A DNA stretch of 5,173 nucleotides from the NCBI GenBank assembly GCA_002454975.1, contig DKJZ01000067.1, positions 1 through 5,173 on the forward strand, given 5' to 3'. The stretch is from Hylemonella sp. UBA6679. GTDB taxonomy: Bacteria > Pseudomonadota > Gammaproteobacteria > Burkholderiales > Burkholderiaceae_C. Made by a program: the position numbers and the translations under genes. The notes beneath the pieces are model-generated. The model did not search any database. It was not told the origin of the DNA and saw only the letters and a program-made list of their open reading frames with translations. Below, one piece after another: positions 1 through 5,173 of this stretch. Numbering within the stretch: the stretch's first letter is position 1; the number at the start of each line of letters is the position of its first letter.

Positions 1-800
1 GGCGTCCACATCAGGTTGATGAAGATCTCGCGCTCAAACACCATGCCATCGTCAAACTTCTTCTTGGTGGCAGCTTCGACTGCATCCACGCATTTGGCCG
101 GCGCGGGGAAGTTCTTGGCCATGCCTTTGACCATGTTGCGCGCGAACTGAAAATACGCATCGCCCTTGGGGTGCTTGCAAGGCAAGTTGCGCACCAGCGG
201 CAAGGGGCGCTTGCTGGCCACTTCACGGGCCAGCGCCAGGGCTTCTTCGGCCAGCGTGTCCACCGAAGCGGCCATCTTGTCGAACAACTTTTGCCCTGGC
301 AAAGCGGCCAGCATCTCGCTCTTGACGGGCTCGCCGCTGACGATCATGTTGAGGGCGACTTCCACACCCAAAGCGCGTGGCAGACGTTGTGTACCGCCAG
401 CACCAGGAATCAAACCCAGCTTGACCTCAGGCAGCGCCACGTTGCAACCAGGCGCGGCAATGCGGTAATGGCAACCCAGTGCCAGCTCCAAACCACCACC
501 CATGGCCACCGAGTGCACTGCGGCCACCACGGGCTTGTGCGAGTGTTCAATGGCCAAAATCACGCTGAGCAAGTTGGGCTCTTGCAAAGCCTTGGGCGAA
601 CCGAATTCTTTGATGTCTGCACCGCCCGAGAAGGCTTTGCCCGCACCGGTGATGACGATGGCCTGCACTGCGGGGTCGGCATTGGCTTGTGCCAAAGCGG
701 TGGTGATGCCCACGCGCGTGGCGTGTCCCAAGCCATTGACCGGCGGGTTGTTGAGGGTGATCACGGCAACGTCGCCATGAACTTGCAAAGTAGCGGTCAT
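1..800 (-). CDS. Enoyl-CoA hydratase domain, probable N-terminal part of a multifunctional beta-oxidation protein (partial)
   Basis: 266 codons are visible and the frame is still open at the window edge, so the C-terminus is missing. The protein has a crotonase fold: an oxyanion-hole strand FSGGADIKEF (residues 57-66, Ala61), then GGGLELAL (101-108) and LPEVKLGLIPGAGGTQRL (123-140). E105 and E125 match the two catalytic glutamates of enoyl-CoA hydratases, and G102 the second oxyanion residue, so an active hydratase (trans-2-enoyl-CoA to 3-hydroxyacyl-CoA) is expected. Residues 200-266, ending DDGMVFEREIF, resemble the linker after the hydratase domain in FadB/FadJ and peroxisomal bifunctional enzymes rather than the usual C-terminus of a stand-alone hydratase. 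A 3-hydroxyacyl-CoA dehydrogenase domain therefore probably follows outside the window. The ATG at 798-800 is preceded by AAAGGA (809-814) with 8 nt spacing. The gene lies 105 nt after livF, behind a hairpin and a palindromic operator-like site, so it probably has its own promoter. The hydratase domain is certain; the fusion is inferred. Confidence 0.9.
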   Translation of the reverse strand, partial: MTATLQVHGDVAVITLNNPPVNGLGHATRVGITTALAQANADPAVQAIVITGAGKAFSGGADIKEFGSPKALQEPNLLSVILAIEHSHKPVVAAVHSVAMGGGLELALGCHYRIAAPGCNVALPEVKLGLIPGAGGTQRLPRALGVEVALNMIVSGEPVKSEMLAALPGQKLFDKMAASVDTLAEEALALAREVASKRPLPLVRNLPCKHPKGDAYFQFARNMVKGMAKNFPAPAKCVDAVEAATKKKFDDGMVFEREIFINLMWT

Positions 801-821
801 GCAGGCAGTCCTTTCAGAAAT

Positions 822-835
822 AGAACGATCGTTCT
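822..835. promoter_or_regulatory. 14-bp perfect palindrome, probable TetR-family operator
   Basis: AGAACGATCGTTCT is a perfect palindrome lying 22 nt upstream of the enoyl-CoA hydratase start and just downstream of a possible -10 box, a position where a bound repressor would block transcription. Its length and symmetry are like TetR-family operators. Beta-oxidation genes of betaproteobacteria are known to be controlled by TetR-type regulators (FadP; PsrA in gammaproteobacteria). The assignment to FadP is inference from gene context and was not checked against a motif library. No regulator gene is in the window. Confidence 0.6.
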
Positions 836-843
836 TTTTTTAG

Positions 844-849
844 ATTCTA
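844..849 (-). promoter_or_regulatory. Possible -10 box of the hydratase gene promoter
   Basis: On the minus strand TAGAAT differs from TATAAT at one position and sits between the livF-distal hairpin and the palindrome. Initiation about 7 nt downstream would fall in or beside the palindrome, which fits repression. No convincing -35 box is seen at 16-18 nt; the upstream stretch is occupied by the hairpin arm. This is a weak call, supported mainly by its position. Confidence 0.3.
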
Positions 850-858
850 GGGGGTAAA

Positions 859-886
859 CGCGACACATGGCGAAGAATGTGTCGCG
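859..886 (-). terminator. Hairpin after livF, probable end of the liv operon
   Basis: Perfect 10-bp arms CGCGACACAT (859-868) and ATGTGTCGCG (877-886) enclose an 8-nt loop, 20 nt past the livF stop codon. On the minus strand the stem is followed by only TTTACCCCC, so the U-tract is short. It may be a weak intrinsic terminator, or a 3'-end stabilising stem with partial read-through into the hydratase gene. On the plus strand no T-run follows, so it is not bidirectional. Confidence 0.6.
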
Positions 887-905
887 CAGGAGAAACGTCA
901 GTGGC

Positions 906-1607
906 TCAAACCTCGAGCCACTCTTTGCGGGTGTAAGCGTCTTCGCGCAGCGACTGCGGCGTGCCTTCGAACACAATGCTGCCATGCCCCATGACCAAGG
1001 CGCGGTCAGAAATGGCCATGGCAATGGTGAGCTTTTGCTCGATGAGCAGCACTGAAATACCGCGCTCTTTGAGCTTCTTGAGGTATTGGCCCACCAACTC
1101 CACAATTTTGGGCGCCAGGCCTTCGGTTGGCTCGTCGATGATGATGAGGTCAGGGTCACCCATCAGGGTGCGGCACAGCGTGAGCATTTGTTGCTCACCG
1201 CCGGATAGCACACCCGCCTCGGTGTGCTGACGCTCTTTCAAGCGCGGGAACATGGCGTACATGTCCTCAAAGCTCCAACGACCCGACTGCCCTGCTTTCT
1301 TTTGACCGAGCATCAAGTTTTGATGCACGGTGAGTTTGGGGAAGACATCGCGGTTTTCAGGCACATAGCCCAACCCCAGGTGCGCAATTTCAAAGGCTTT
1401 TTTGCCATTGATGGGCTGGCCTTTCCAGCGCACATCACCTTCCAAGTCCACCAAGCCCATGATGGCCTTGGCGGTCGTGGAGCGGCCCGAGCCGTTGCGC
1501 CCCAGCAGAGCCACAATCTCGCCGGCTTGCACTGAAAAGCTCACGCCGTGCAGCACATGGCTCTTGCCGTAAAAGGCGTGCAAATTGTTGATGGTGAGCA
1601 AGTCCAT
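906..1607 (-). CDS. livF: Branched-chain amino acid-type ABC transporter ATP-binding protein LivF
   Basis: This 233-residue ABC ATPase has the usual LivF length and hydrolyses ATP at the cytoplasmic face of the LivH-LivM channel, paired with LivG. Visible motifs are Walker A GRNGSGRST (36-44), signature LSGGEQQ (134-140) and Walker B LIIIDEPTEGL (154-164) with D158 and the catalytic E159. The Walker A lysine is replaced by arginine (R42, codon CGC at 1482-1484). The Q-loop position is Glu (E84, in PENRDVFP) and the H-loop position is Gln (Q191, in IEQK); these last two are usual for LivF proteins. The start follows the livG stop by 2 nt, and a perfect AGGAGG lies inside the livG end (1617-1622) with 9 nt spacing, which supports this ATG. 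It is the last gene of the transporter unit. The family call is firm; the substrate is not shown by this subunit. Confidence 0.95.
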   Translation of the reverse strand: MDLLTINNLHAFYGKSHVLHGVSFSVQAGEIVALLGRNGSGRSTTAKAIMGLVDLEGDVRWKGQPINGKKAFEIAHLGLGYVPENRDVFPKLTVHQNLMLGQKKAGQSGRWSFEDMYAMFPRLKERQHTEAGVLSGGEQQMLTLCRTLMGDPDLIIIDEPTEGLAPKIVELVGQYLKKLKERGISVLLIEQKLTIAMAISDRALVMGHGSIVFEGTPQSLREDAYTRKEWLEV

Positions 1608-1609
1608 GG

Positions 1610-2389
1610 TCAGTGGCCTCCTGCTTGTTCGTCGGCCACGGCCGAGCCGAGGTAGGCCTCTTGCACTTTGGCGTTGGCACGCACAGCCTCGGGCGTGTCA
1701 AAAGCAATCACCTCGCCATAGACGACCACCGCAATTTTGTCGGCCAGGCCGAACACCACACCCATGTCATGCTCCACCGTCAACAAGGTCTTGCCCTCGG
1801 TCACCTCACGGATGAGCTTGATGAAACGCGTGGTCTCACTCTTGCTCATGCCAGCGGTGGGCTCGTCCAACAAAATCACACTGGCGCCCCCAGCGATGGT
1901 CACGCCAATTTCCAAGGCGCGTTGCTCTGCGTAGGTCAGGTTGACGGCCAGCACATCGCGCTTTTTATCCAACCGAATCATCTCCAGCAGCTGCTCGGTG
2001 CGGTCGTTGGCATCTTCCAGGTCAGCCAAAAATTTCCAAAAGCTGTAGCGGTAGCCCATGCTCCACAGCACGGCACAACGCAGGTTCTCAAACACACTGA
2101 GCTTGGGAAAGATGTTGGTGATTTGAAAACTGCGGCTCAGCCCCATGCGGTTGATCTCGAATGGCTTCTTGCCGTCGATGCGTTGGCCGTGCAAAAGCAC
2201 CTCACCACTGGTGGGGCCAAAGCGACCACTGATCAAGTTAAAGAGCGTGGACTTGCCTGCCCCGTTGGGGCCAATCACGGCCACACGCTCACCAGGCGCC
2301 ACCGCCAGGTTCACGCCACGGATGATTTCAGACTTGCCAAAACTCTTACGCAGGTCTTTGAGTTCGAGCGCCAAATGTGTCGTGCTCAT
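1610..2389 (-). CDS. livG: Branched-chain amino acid-type ABC transporter ATP-binding protein LivG
   Basis: This 259-residue ABC ATPase has the usual LivG length and is the partner of LivF. Motifs are Walker A GPNGAGKST (40-48, K46), Q-loop SFQITNIFP (Q89), Walker B VILLDEP (171-177) with D175 and E176, and H-loop VEHDM (H207). The signature is the divergent LTYAEQR (151-157; codons at 1919-1939) instead of LSGGQ. LivG proteins commonly have a Y-G-(E/D)-Q-R form, so Ala in place of the last Gly is a further step away. The C-terminal stretch YGEVIAFDTPEAVRAN followed by QEAYLG is the family's conserved tail, ending in a short variable A/G-rich extension. Its ATG overlaps the livM stop as ATGA (2386-2389). 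GGGAGG (2394-2399) lies only 4 nt upstream, which is short, so re-initiation by ribosomes finishing livM is likely. Confidence 0.95.
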   Translation of the reverse strand: MSTTHLALELKDLRKSFGKSEIIRGVNLAVAPGERVAVIGPNGAGKSTLFNLISGRFGPTSGEVLLHGQRIDGKKPFEINRMGLSRSFQITNIFPKLSVFENLRCAVLWSMGYRYSFWKFLADLEDANDRTEQLLEMIRLDKKRDVLAVNLTYAEQRALEIGVTIAGGASVILLDEPTAGMSKSETTRFIKLIREVTEGKTLLTVEHDMGVVFGLADKIAVVVYGEVIAFDTPEAVRANAKVQEAYLGSAVADEQAGGH

Positions 2390-3678
2390 AGGGCCTCCCG
2401 GCGCTTGATTTCTTTTTCAATGTCTTCCTGAATCTCGCCCCACTCGCGCACATATTGGCGGCGGCACAATTCAAACAGACCCAAGCCCGTGAGCAAGACA
2501 AAACTCGCACCAAACCAGTGGTCCAAGCTCTTGGCGTCAAAGGTGAATCCGATGAACTTGAGCGTGGAGCCCATGGCGCCATTGAGCTGCAGGTGGTAGA
2601 CCATCTCGATCATCACCGCAGCGCCCAGCAGCACCACCAAAGCGCACACCGCCAAGGCCAGGTAGCTCACCCAAATACGGCGCAAGAAGCCAAAGGCTGC
2701 CACCCGCAGGTTCATCATGATCAGGCTGGCAATGCCACCAGGCGCATACATCACCATGAACAAAAACACCAAGCCCAAGTACAAGAGCCAAGCCTTGGTG
2801 ATTTCAGACAACAGCACAAAGGCCAGAATCATCAACACGCCGCCGATGATGGGGCCAAAGAAGAAGGTGGCGCCGCCCAAGAAGGTGAAGAGCAAATACG
2901 CCCCCGAACGCGCCGCACCCACCACCTCAGCCGTGACAATTTCAAACAGCAAGCTGCCCAAGCCGCCGGCAATGCCCGCAAAAAAGCCCGAGATGATGAA
3001 GGCCAGGTAACGCACACGTTGGGTGCTGTAACCAATGAACTCGACCCGCTCGGGGTTGTCGCGCACCGCGTTCAAAATGCGGCCCAAAGGCGTGCGGGTG
3101 AAGGCAAACATCAGCCCCACACTGATGAAGGTGTAAACCGCAATCAGGTAGTACATCTGAGCCGGTGGCCCGTAGGTGATGCCCATGACCGAGCCGCCCA
3201 CCACGCGGTTGCCCGACACGCCCGCCTCACCCCCGAAAAACTCGGAGAACATCAGCGACATGGCAAACACCAACTCGGCCATGCCCAAGGTGATCATGGC
3301 AAATGGCGTGCCCGATTTGCGGGTGGTCACATACCCAAACAGCATGGCAAAGAACATGCCGGCAAAACCGCCAATGATGGGCAGCAGGCTCACTGGTATG
3401 GGCAGCGTGCCCTTGGTGAGCATGTTCAAGGCATGGATGGTCATGTACGACCCCAGGCCCGAATACACCGCATGCCCAAAGCTCAGCATGCCACCATGCC
3501 CAAGCAGCATGTTGTAGGACAGGCACGCAATGATGGCGATGCCCATTTGCGAGAGCATGGTCACCGACAGGCTGCTGGTGAACAGCTTGGGCGCAAACAC
3601 AAGCACCAGAGCAAACAGGCTCCAGATGACCCAACGCCCAACGTTGTAGGGTTTGAATTCGTGGTATTTCACGGTCAT
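2386..3678 (-). CDS. livM: Branched-chain amino acid-type ABC transporter permease LivM, with C-terminal extension
   Basis: This 430-residue inner-membrane permease pairs with LivH to form the translocation channel. The LivM core covers about residues 15-320, with the family stretches NMLLGHGGMLSFGHA (56-70), TPFAMITLGMAEL (124-136) and the ATPase-contacting cytoplasmic loop GRILNAVRDNPERVEFIGYS (199-218). The core ends at YAPGGIASLI (311-320). About 110 extra residues follow: a basic segment, a hydrophobic helix (about 336-357), a 30-residue loop probably in the periplasm, a second helix (about 387-404), and a charged cytoplasmic tail ending EKEIKRREAL. E. coli LivM is of similar length, but its extra part is N-terminal, so this architecture differs. 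The start ATG lies 4 nt after the livH stop, and GGAGG (3688-3692) is coded in the last livH codons with 9 nt spacing. The permease call is firm; helix limits are read by eye. Confidence 0.93.
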   Translation of the reverse strand: MTVKYHEFKPYNVGRWVIWSLFALVLVFAPKLFTSSLSVTMLSQMGIAIIACLSYNMLLGHGGMLSFGHAVYSGLGSYMTIHALNMLTKGTLPIPVSLLPIIGGFAGMFFAMLFGYVTTRKSGTPFAMITLGMAELVFAMSLMFSEFFGGEAGVSGNRVVGGSVMGITYGPPAQMYYLIAVYTFISVGLMFAFTRTPLGRILNAVRDNPERVEFIGYSTQRVRYLAFIISGFFAGIAGGLGSLLFEIVTAEVVGAARSGAYLLFTFLGGATFFFGPIIGGVLMILAFVLLSEITKAWLLYLGLVFLFMVMYAPGGIASLIMMNLRVAAFGFLRRIWVSYLALAVCALVVLLGAAVMIEMVYHLQLNGAMGSTLKFIGFTFDAKSLDHWFGASFVLLTGLGLFELCRRQYVREWGEIQEDIEKEIKRREAL

Positions 3679-3682
3679 GGTC

Positions 3683-4717
3683 TTATTCCTCCCGGTTGCC
3701 CAGCAAGCCCTTGGGACGGAAAATCAAAATCAACACCAGGAACAGGTAAGGCAAGATGGGCGCCACCTGCGACAACGTGAGCTTGATGACCGAGTTGTTC
3801 TTCCAGGCCTTGCTCAGCTCGATGCCCATGACCTGTGCCAGGTTGATGAGCGAGACGTCAAACGCCACAGCGAAGGTTTGCACCACCCCAATCACCAAAG
3901 AGGCCAAGAAGGCGCCTGAGAGCGAACCCAGGCCACCGACGACCACCACCACAAAAATGACAGAACCCACCGTAGCAGCCATGGCTGGTTCGGTCACAAA
4001 GGTGCTGCCGCCAATGACCCCACCCAAGCCAGCCAATGCAGCGCCTGCGCCAAACACCAGCATGAACACCCGAGGCACGTTGTGCCCCAGGGCTTCGGCC
4101 ATGTCGGGGTGTGTGAGCGCGGCCTGAATCACCAGGCCAATGCGGCTGCGTGTGAGCATGAGCCACAGCGACACCAGCATGAGCAAAGCCACCAACATCA
4201 TGAAGCCGCGGGTGGCCGGGAACGGCGAGCACACCACTTTGACCGCTGCGTCCGTGGCGTTGCACAGGGCAGCAGGTGCAGCGCCTGCCACCAGCGACAA
4301 ACCATCAACCGCATGGTGGATCAACGTGAACATGGGGCCGCGCAGCACTTCAGGTGGTGCAAACTCCACCGCCGTGCGCCCCCAAATGAGTTGCACCATC
4401 TCAAGAATGATGTAGGACAAACCAAAGGTGATGAGCAGCTCAGGCACGTGCCCAAACTGGTGAACGCGCCGCAAAGCGGTGCGCTCAAACACAGCGCCTA
4501 GGGCACCAACCACCAAGGGTGCGAGCACCAAGCCAGGCCAAAAGCCCACCAAGGAGGCCACCGAGTAGCCGATGTAAGCGCCCAACATGTAAAAACTGGC
4601 GTGGGCAAAATTAAGCACGCCCATCATGCTGAAAATCAGGGTCAAGCCTGAGCTGAGCATGAACAACAGCAAGCCATAGCTCACACCATTGAGCATGGAG
4701 ATGATGAAAAATTCCAT
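3683..4717 (-). CDS. livH: Branched-chain amino acid-type ABC transporter permease LivH
   Basis: This 344-residue inner-membrane permease is longer than the usual LivH of about 290-310. It has the family N-terminus NGVSYGLLLFMLSSGLTLIF (10-29) with MGVLNFAHASFYMLGAY (32-48), the cytoplasmic coupling loop RSRIGLVIQAALTHPDMAEALG (190-211), the glycine-rich GGLGSLSGAF (261-270), and the C-terminal RPKGLLG (334-340). The extra length sits in two loops predicted to be periplasmic. Residues about 115-171 carry the protein's only two cysteines, C152 and C163; residues about 286-318 include ELSKAWKNNS. The ATG at 4715-4717 has AGGA (4726-4729) 8 nt upstream. The gene starts 78 nt after livK, beyond a terminator-like hairpin, and begins the tightly packed livHMGF block. 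Topology is inferred from hydrophobicity and the position of the coupling loop. Confidence 0.94.
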   Translation of the reverse strand: MEFFIISMLNGVSYGLLLFMLSSGLTLIFSMMGVLNFAHASFYMLGAYIGYSVASLVGFWPGLVLAPLVVGALGAVFERTALRRVHQFGHVPELLITFGLSYIILEMVQLIWGRTAVEFAPPEVLRGPMFTLIHHAVDGLSLVAGAAPAALCNATDAAVKVVCSPFPATRGFMMLVALLMLVSLWLMLTRSRIGLVIQAALTHPDMAEALGHNVPRVFMLVFGAGAALAGLGGVIGGSTFVTEPAMAATVGSVIFVVVVVGGLGSLSGAFLASLVIGVVQTFAVAFDVSLINLAQVMGIELSKAWKNNSVIKLTLSQVAPILPYLFLVLILIFRPKGLLGNREE

Positions 4718-4740
4718 CAGGGGAATCCTAGTTGGCAGAC

Positions 4741-4777
4741 AAAAACAAGGCCCGACCGATGTACATCAATCGGGCCT
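4741..4777 (-). terminator. Intergenic rho-independent terminator/attenuator between livK and livH
   Basis: On the minus strand, arms AGGCCCGA (4770-4777) and TCGGGCCT (4748-4755) form an 8-bp GC-rich stem with a 14-nt loop, followed directly by TGTTTTTG (T-run 4741-4745). This is the standard intrinsic terminator layout, placed 18 nt after the livK stop. The loop contains the palindrome GATGTACATC, and a shorter alternative stem (CCGAT/ATCGG) is possible. Because livHMGF has no evident separate promoter in the remaining gap, partial read-through is the likely mode. It would give more binding protein than membrane components. Confidence 0.8.
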
Positions 4778-4795
4778 CAACTCACGCAAGGTGAA

Positions 4796-5173
4796 TCAGG
4801 GGCGCTTCATCTGGCAGCTGGTGGGCGTGCTGGCAATGTAGGCCGGGAACTCTTTGACCATGGCCAACGTCATGCCAGTGTTCTCAGGGCTGTAGGGGAA
4901 CTTCTTGTCCGCCTTTTGCCACACGGTGATGAACACAGGCTGCTGCAACTGGTGGTCGGTTTTACGCATCTCCACTTCACCGTTGTAGGACTTGAACTTC
5001 ATGCCCTCCATGGCCGCGGCAACTTTGAGCGGGTCGGTGGACTTGGCTTTGGCCATGGCCTCACCCAAAGCGGTGTAGATGTGAATCACAGAGCCGGTGT
5101 AGAAGTCGTCCTTGAGCTTGGTCTTGAACTCGTCTTGCCATTTGCCCATCTGACCACCCATGTTGTAGTGGTT
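4796..5173 (-). CDS. livK: Branched-chain amino acid-type ABC transporter periplasmic binding protein, LivK-like (C-terminal part)
   Basis: 125 C-terminal residues plus a stop codon are present, and the frame stays open to the window edge, so the N-terminus and signal peptide lie outside. The sequence fits the end of a type 1 periplasmic binding fold (Peripla_BP_6/LivK family). GSVIHIYTALGEAMAKAKS (residues 27-45 of the visible part) is the helix that usually reads as a LivK-type 'hiytalg.A...A.s' segment, followed by DPLKVAAAMEGMKF and HQLQQPVFITVWQK. The protein ends CQMKRP. The internal ATG at 5159-5161 is not the start; codons continue upstream without a stop. This subunit would decide the ligand of the importer, but the ligand-contacting N-terminal lobe is not in view, so specificity cannot be read here. 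It is the upstream member of the operon, separated from livH by the hairpin at 4741-4777. Confidence 0.9.
   Translation of the reverse strand, partial: NHYNMGGQMGKWQDEFKTKLKDDFYTGSVIHIYTALGEAMAKAKSTDPLKVAAAMEGMKFKSYNGEVEMRKTDHQLQQPVFITVWQKADKKFPYSPENTGMTLAMVKEFPAYIASTPTSCQMKRP

Noticed and set aside
171..857. Long plus-strand open frame antisense to the enoyl-CoA hydratase gene
   Set aside because: The translation is low-complexity, rich in His, Gln, Arg and Gly with no recognisable domain, and mirrors the codon bias of the minus-strand gene, which has clear catalytic motifs.
797..1159. Minus-strand open frame spanning the livF end and the intergenic gap
   Set aside because: It overlaps livF out of frame, shows no domain and runs through the hairpin and operator region.
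1613..2431. Plus-strand open frame of about 270 codons antisense to livG
   Set aside because: It is a His/Gln-rich shadow of a GC-biased gene on the other strand; livG has all ABC ATPase motifs.
2455..3780. Plus-strand open frame of about 440 codons, longer than livM itself
   Set aside because: The product is very hydrophilic (His, Gln, Lys, Ala), as expected for the antisense of a hydrophobic membrane protein. There is no ribosome site or domain, while livM matches its family throughout.
4761..4766. The palindrome within the livK-livH hairpin loop as a protein operator
   Set aside because: GATGTACATC (4759-4768 on either strand) lies inside the terminator loop, 40 nt or more from livH and with no promoter seen beside it. 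The hairpin explains the symmetry more simply.
1..5173. Search for CRISPR arrays, tRNA or rRNA genes, insertion sequences, att sites or toxin-antitoxin genes
   Set aside because: No direct-repeat arrays, RNA gene hallmarks, transposase frames or terminal repeats were seen. Apart from the 78-nt and 105-nt gaps, the window is filled by six genes in a conserved order.

Overview
The window reads almost entirely on the minus strand. It carries most of a five-component branched-chain-amino-acid-type (HAAT/Liv) ABC importer operon, followed by the start of a fatty-acid beta-oxidation gene. The moderately high GC content, the tight head-to-tail liv gene packing and the protein style (for example a binding protein ending in CQMKRP) suggest a betaproteobacterium, probably Burkholderiales/Comamonadaceae. 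This is a judgement from sequence style and was not tested by a search.

Layout in the direction of transcription (high to low coordinates): the C-terminal part of a LivK-like periplasmic binding protein (5173-4796, 5' end outside the window); a 78-nt gap holding a rho-independent-terminator-like hairpin; livH permease (4717-3683); livM permease with a C-terminal extension (3678-2386); livG ATPase (2389-1610); livF ATPase (1607-906). From livH to livF the junctions are +4 nt, a 4-nt ATGA overlap and +2 nt, so these four genes look like one translationally coupled unit. A 105-nt gap follows, with a strong hairpin, a possible promoter and a 14-bp perfect palindrome that looks like a TetR-family operator. 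After it comes an enoyl-CoA hydratase domain (800-1) still open at the window edge, probably the N-terminal part of a FadB/FadJ-type multifunctional enzyme.

The binding protein would capture a ligand in the periplasm. LivH and LivM form the membrane channel, and LivG and LivF power it. The hairpin after livK would let the binding protein be made in excess over the membrane and ATPase subunits. The downstream beta-oxidation gene and its own operator raise the possibility that the imported ligand is a carboxylic acid rather than an amino acid; this is inference only.

The most interesting sequence-level signal is asymmetry in the ATPase pair. LivF has Arg in place of the Walker A Lys and lacks the Q-loop Gln and H-loop His, while LivG has a degraded signature motif (LTYAEQR). 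In a LivG-LivF heterodimer all of these fall in one composite ATP site, and the other site is fully canonical. No mobile element, CRISPR array, RNA gene or unmistakably new system was seen.
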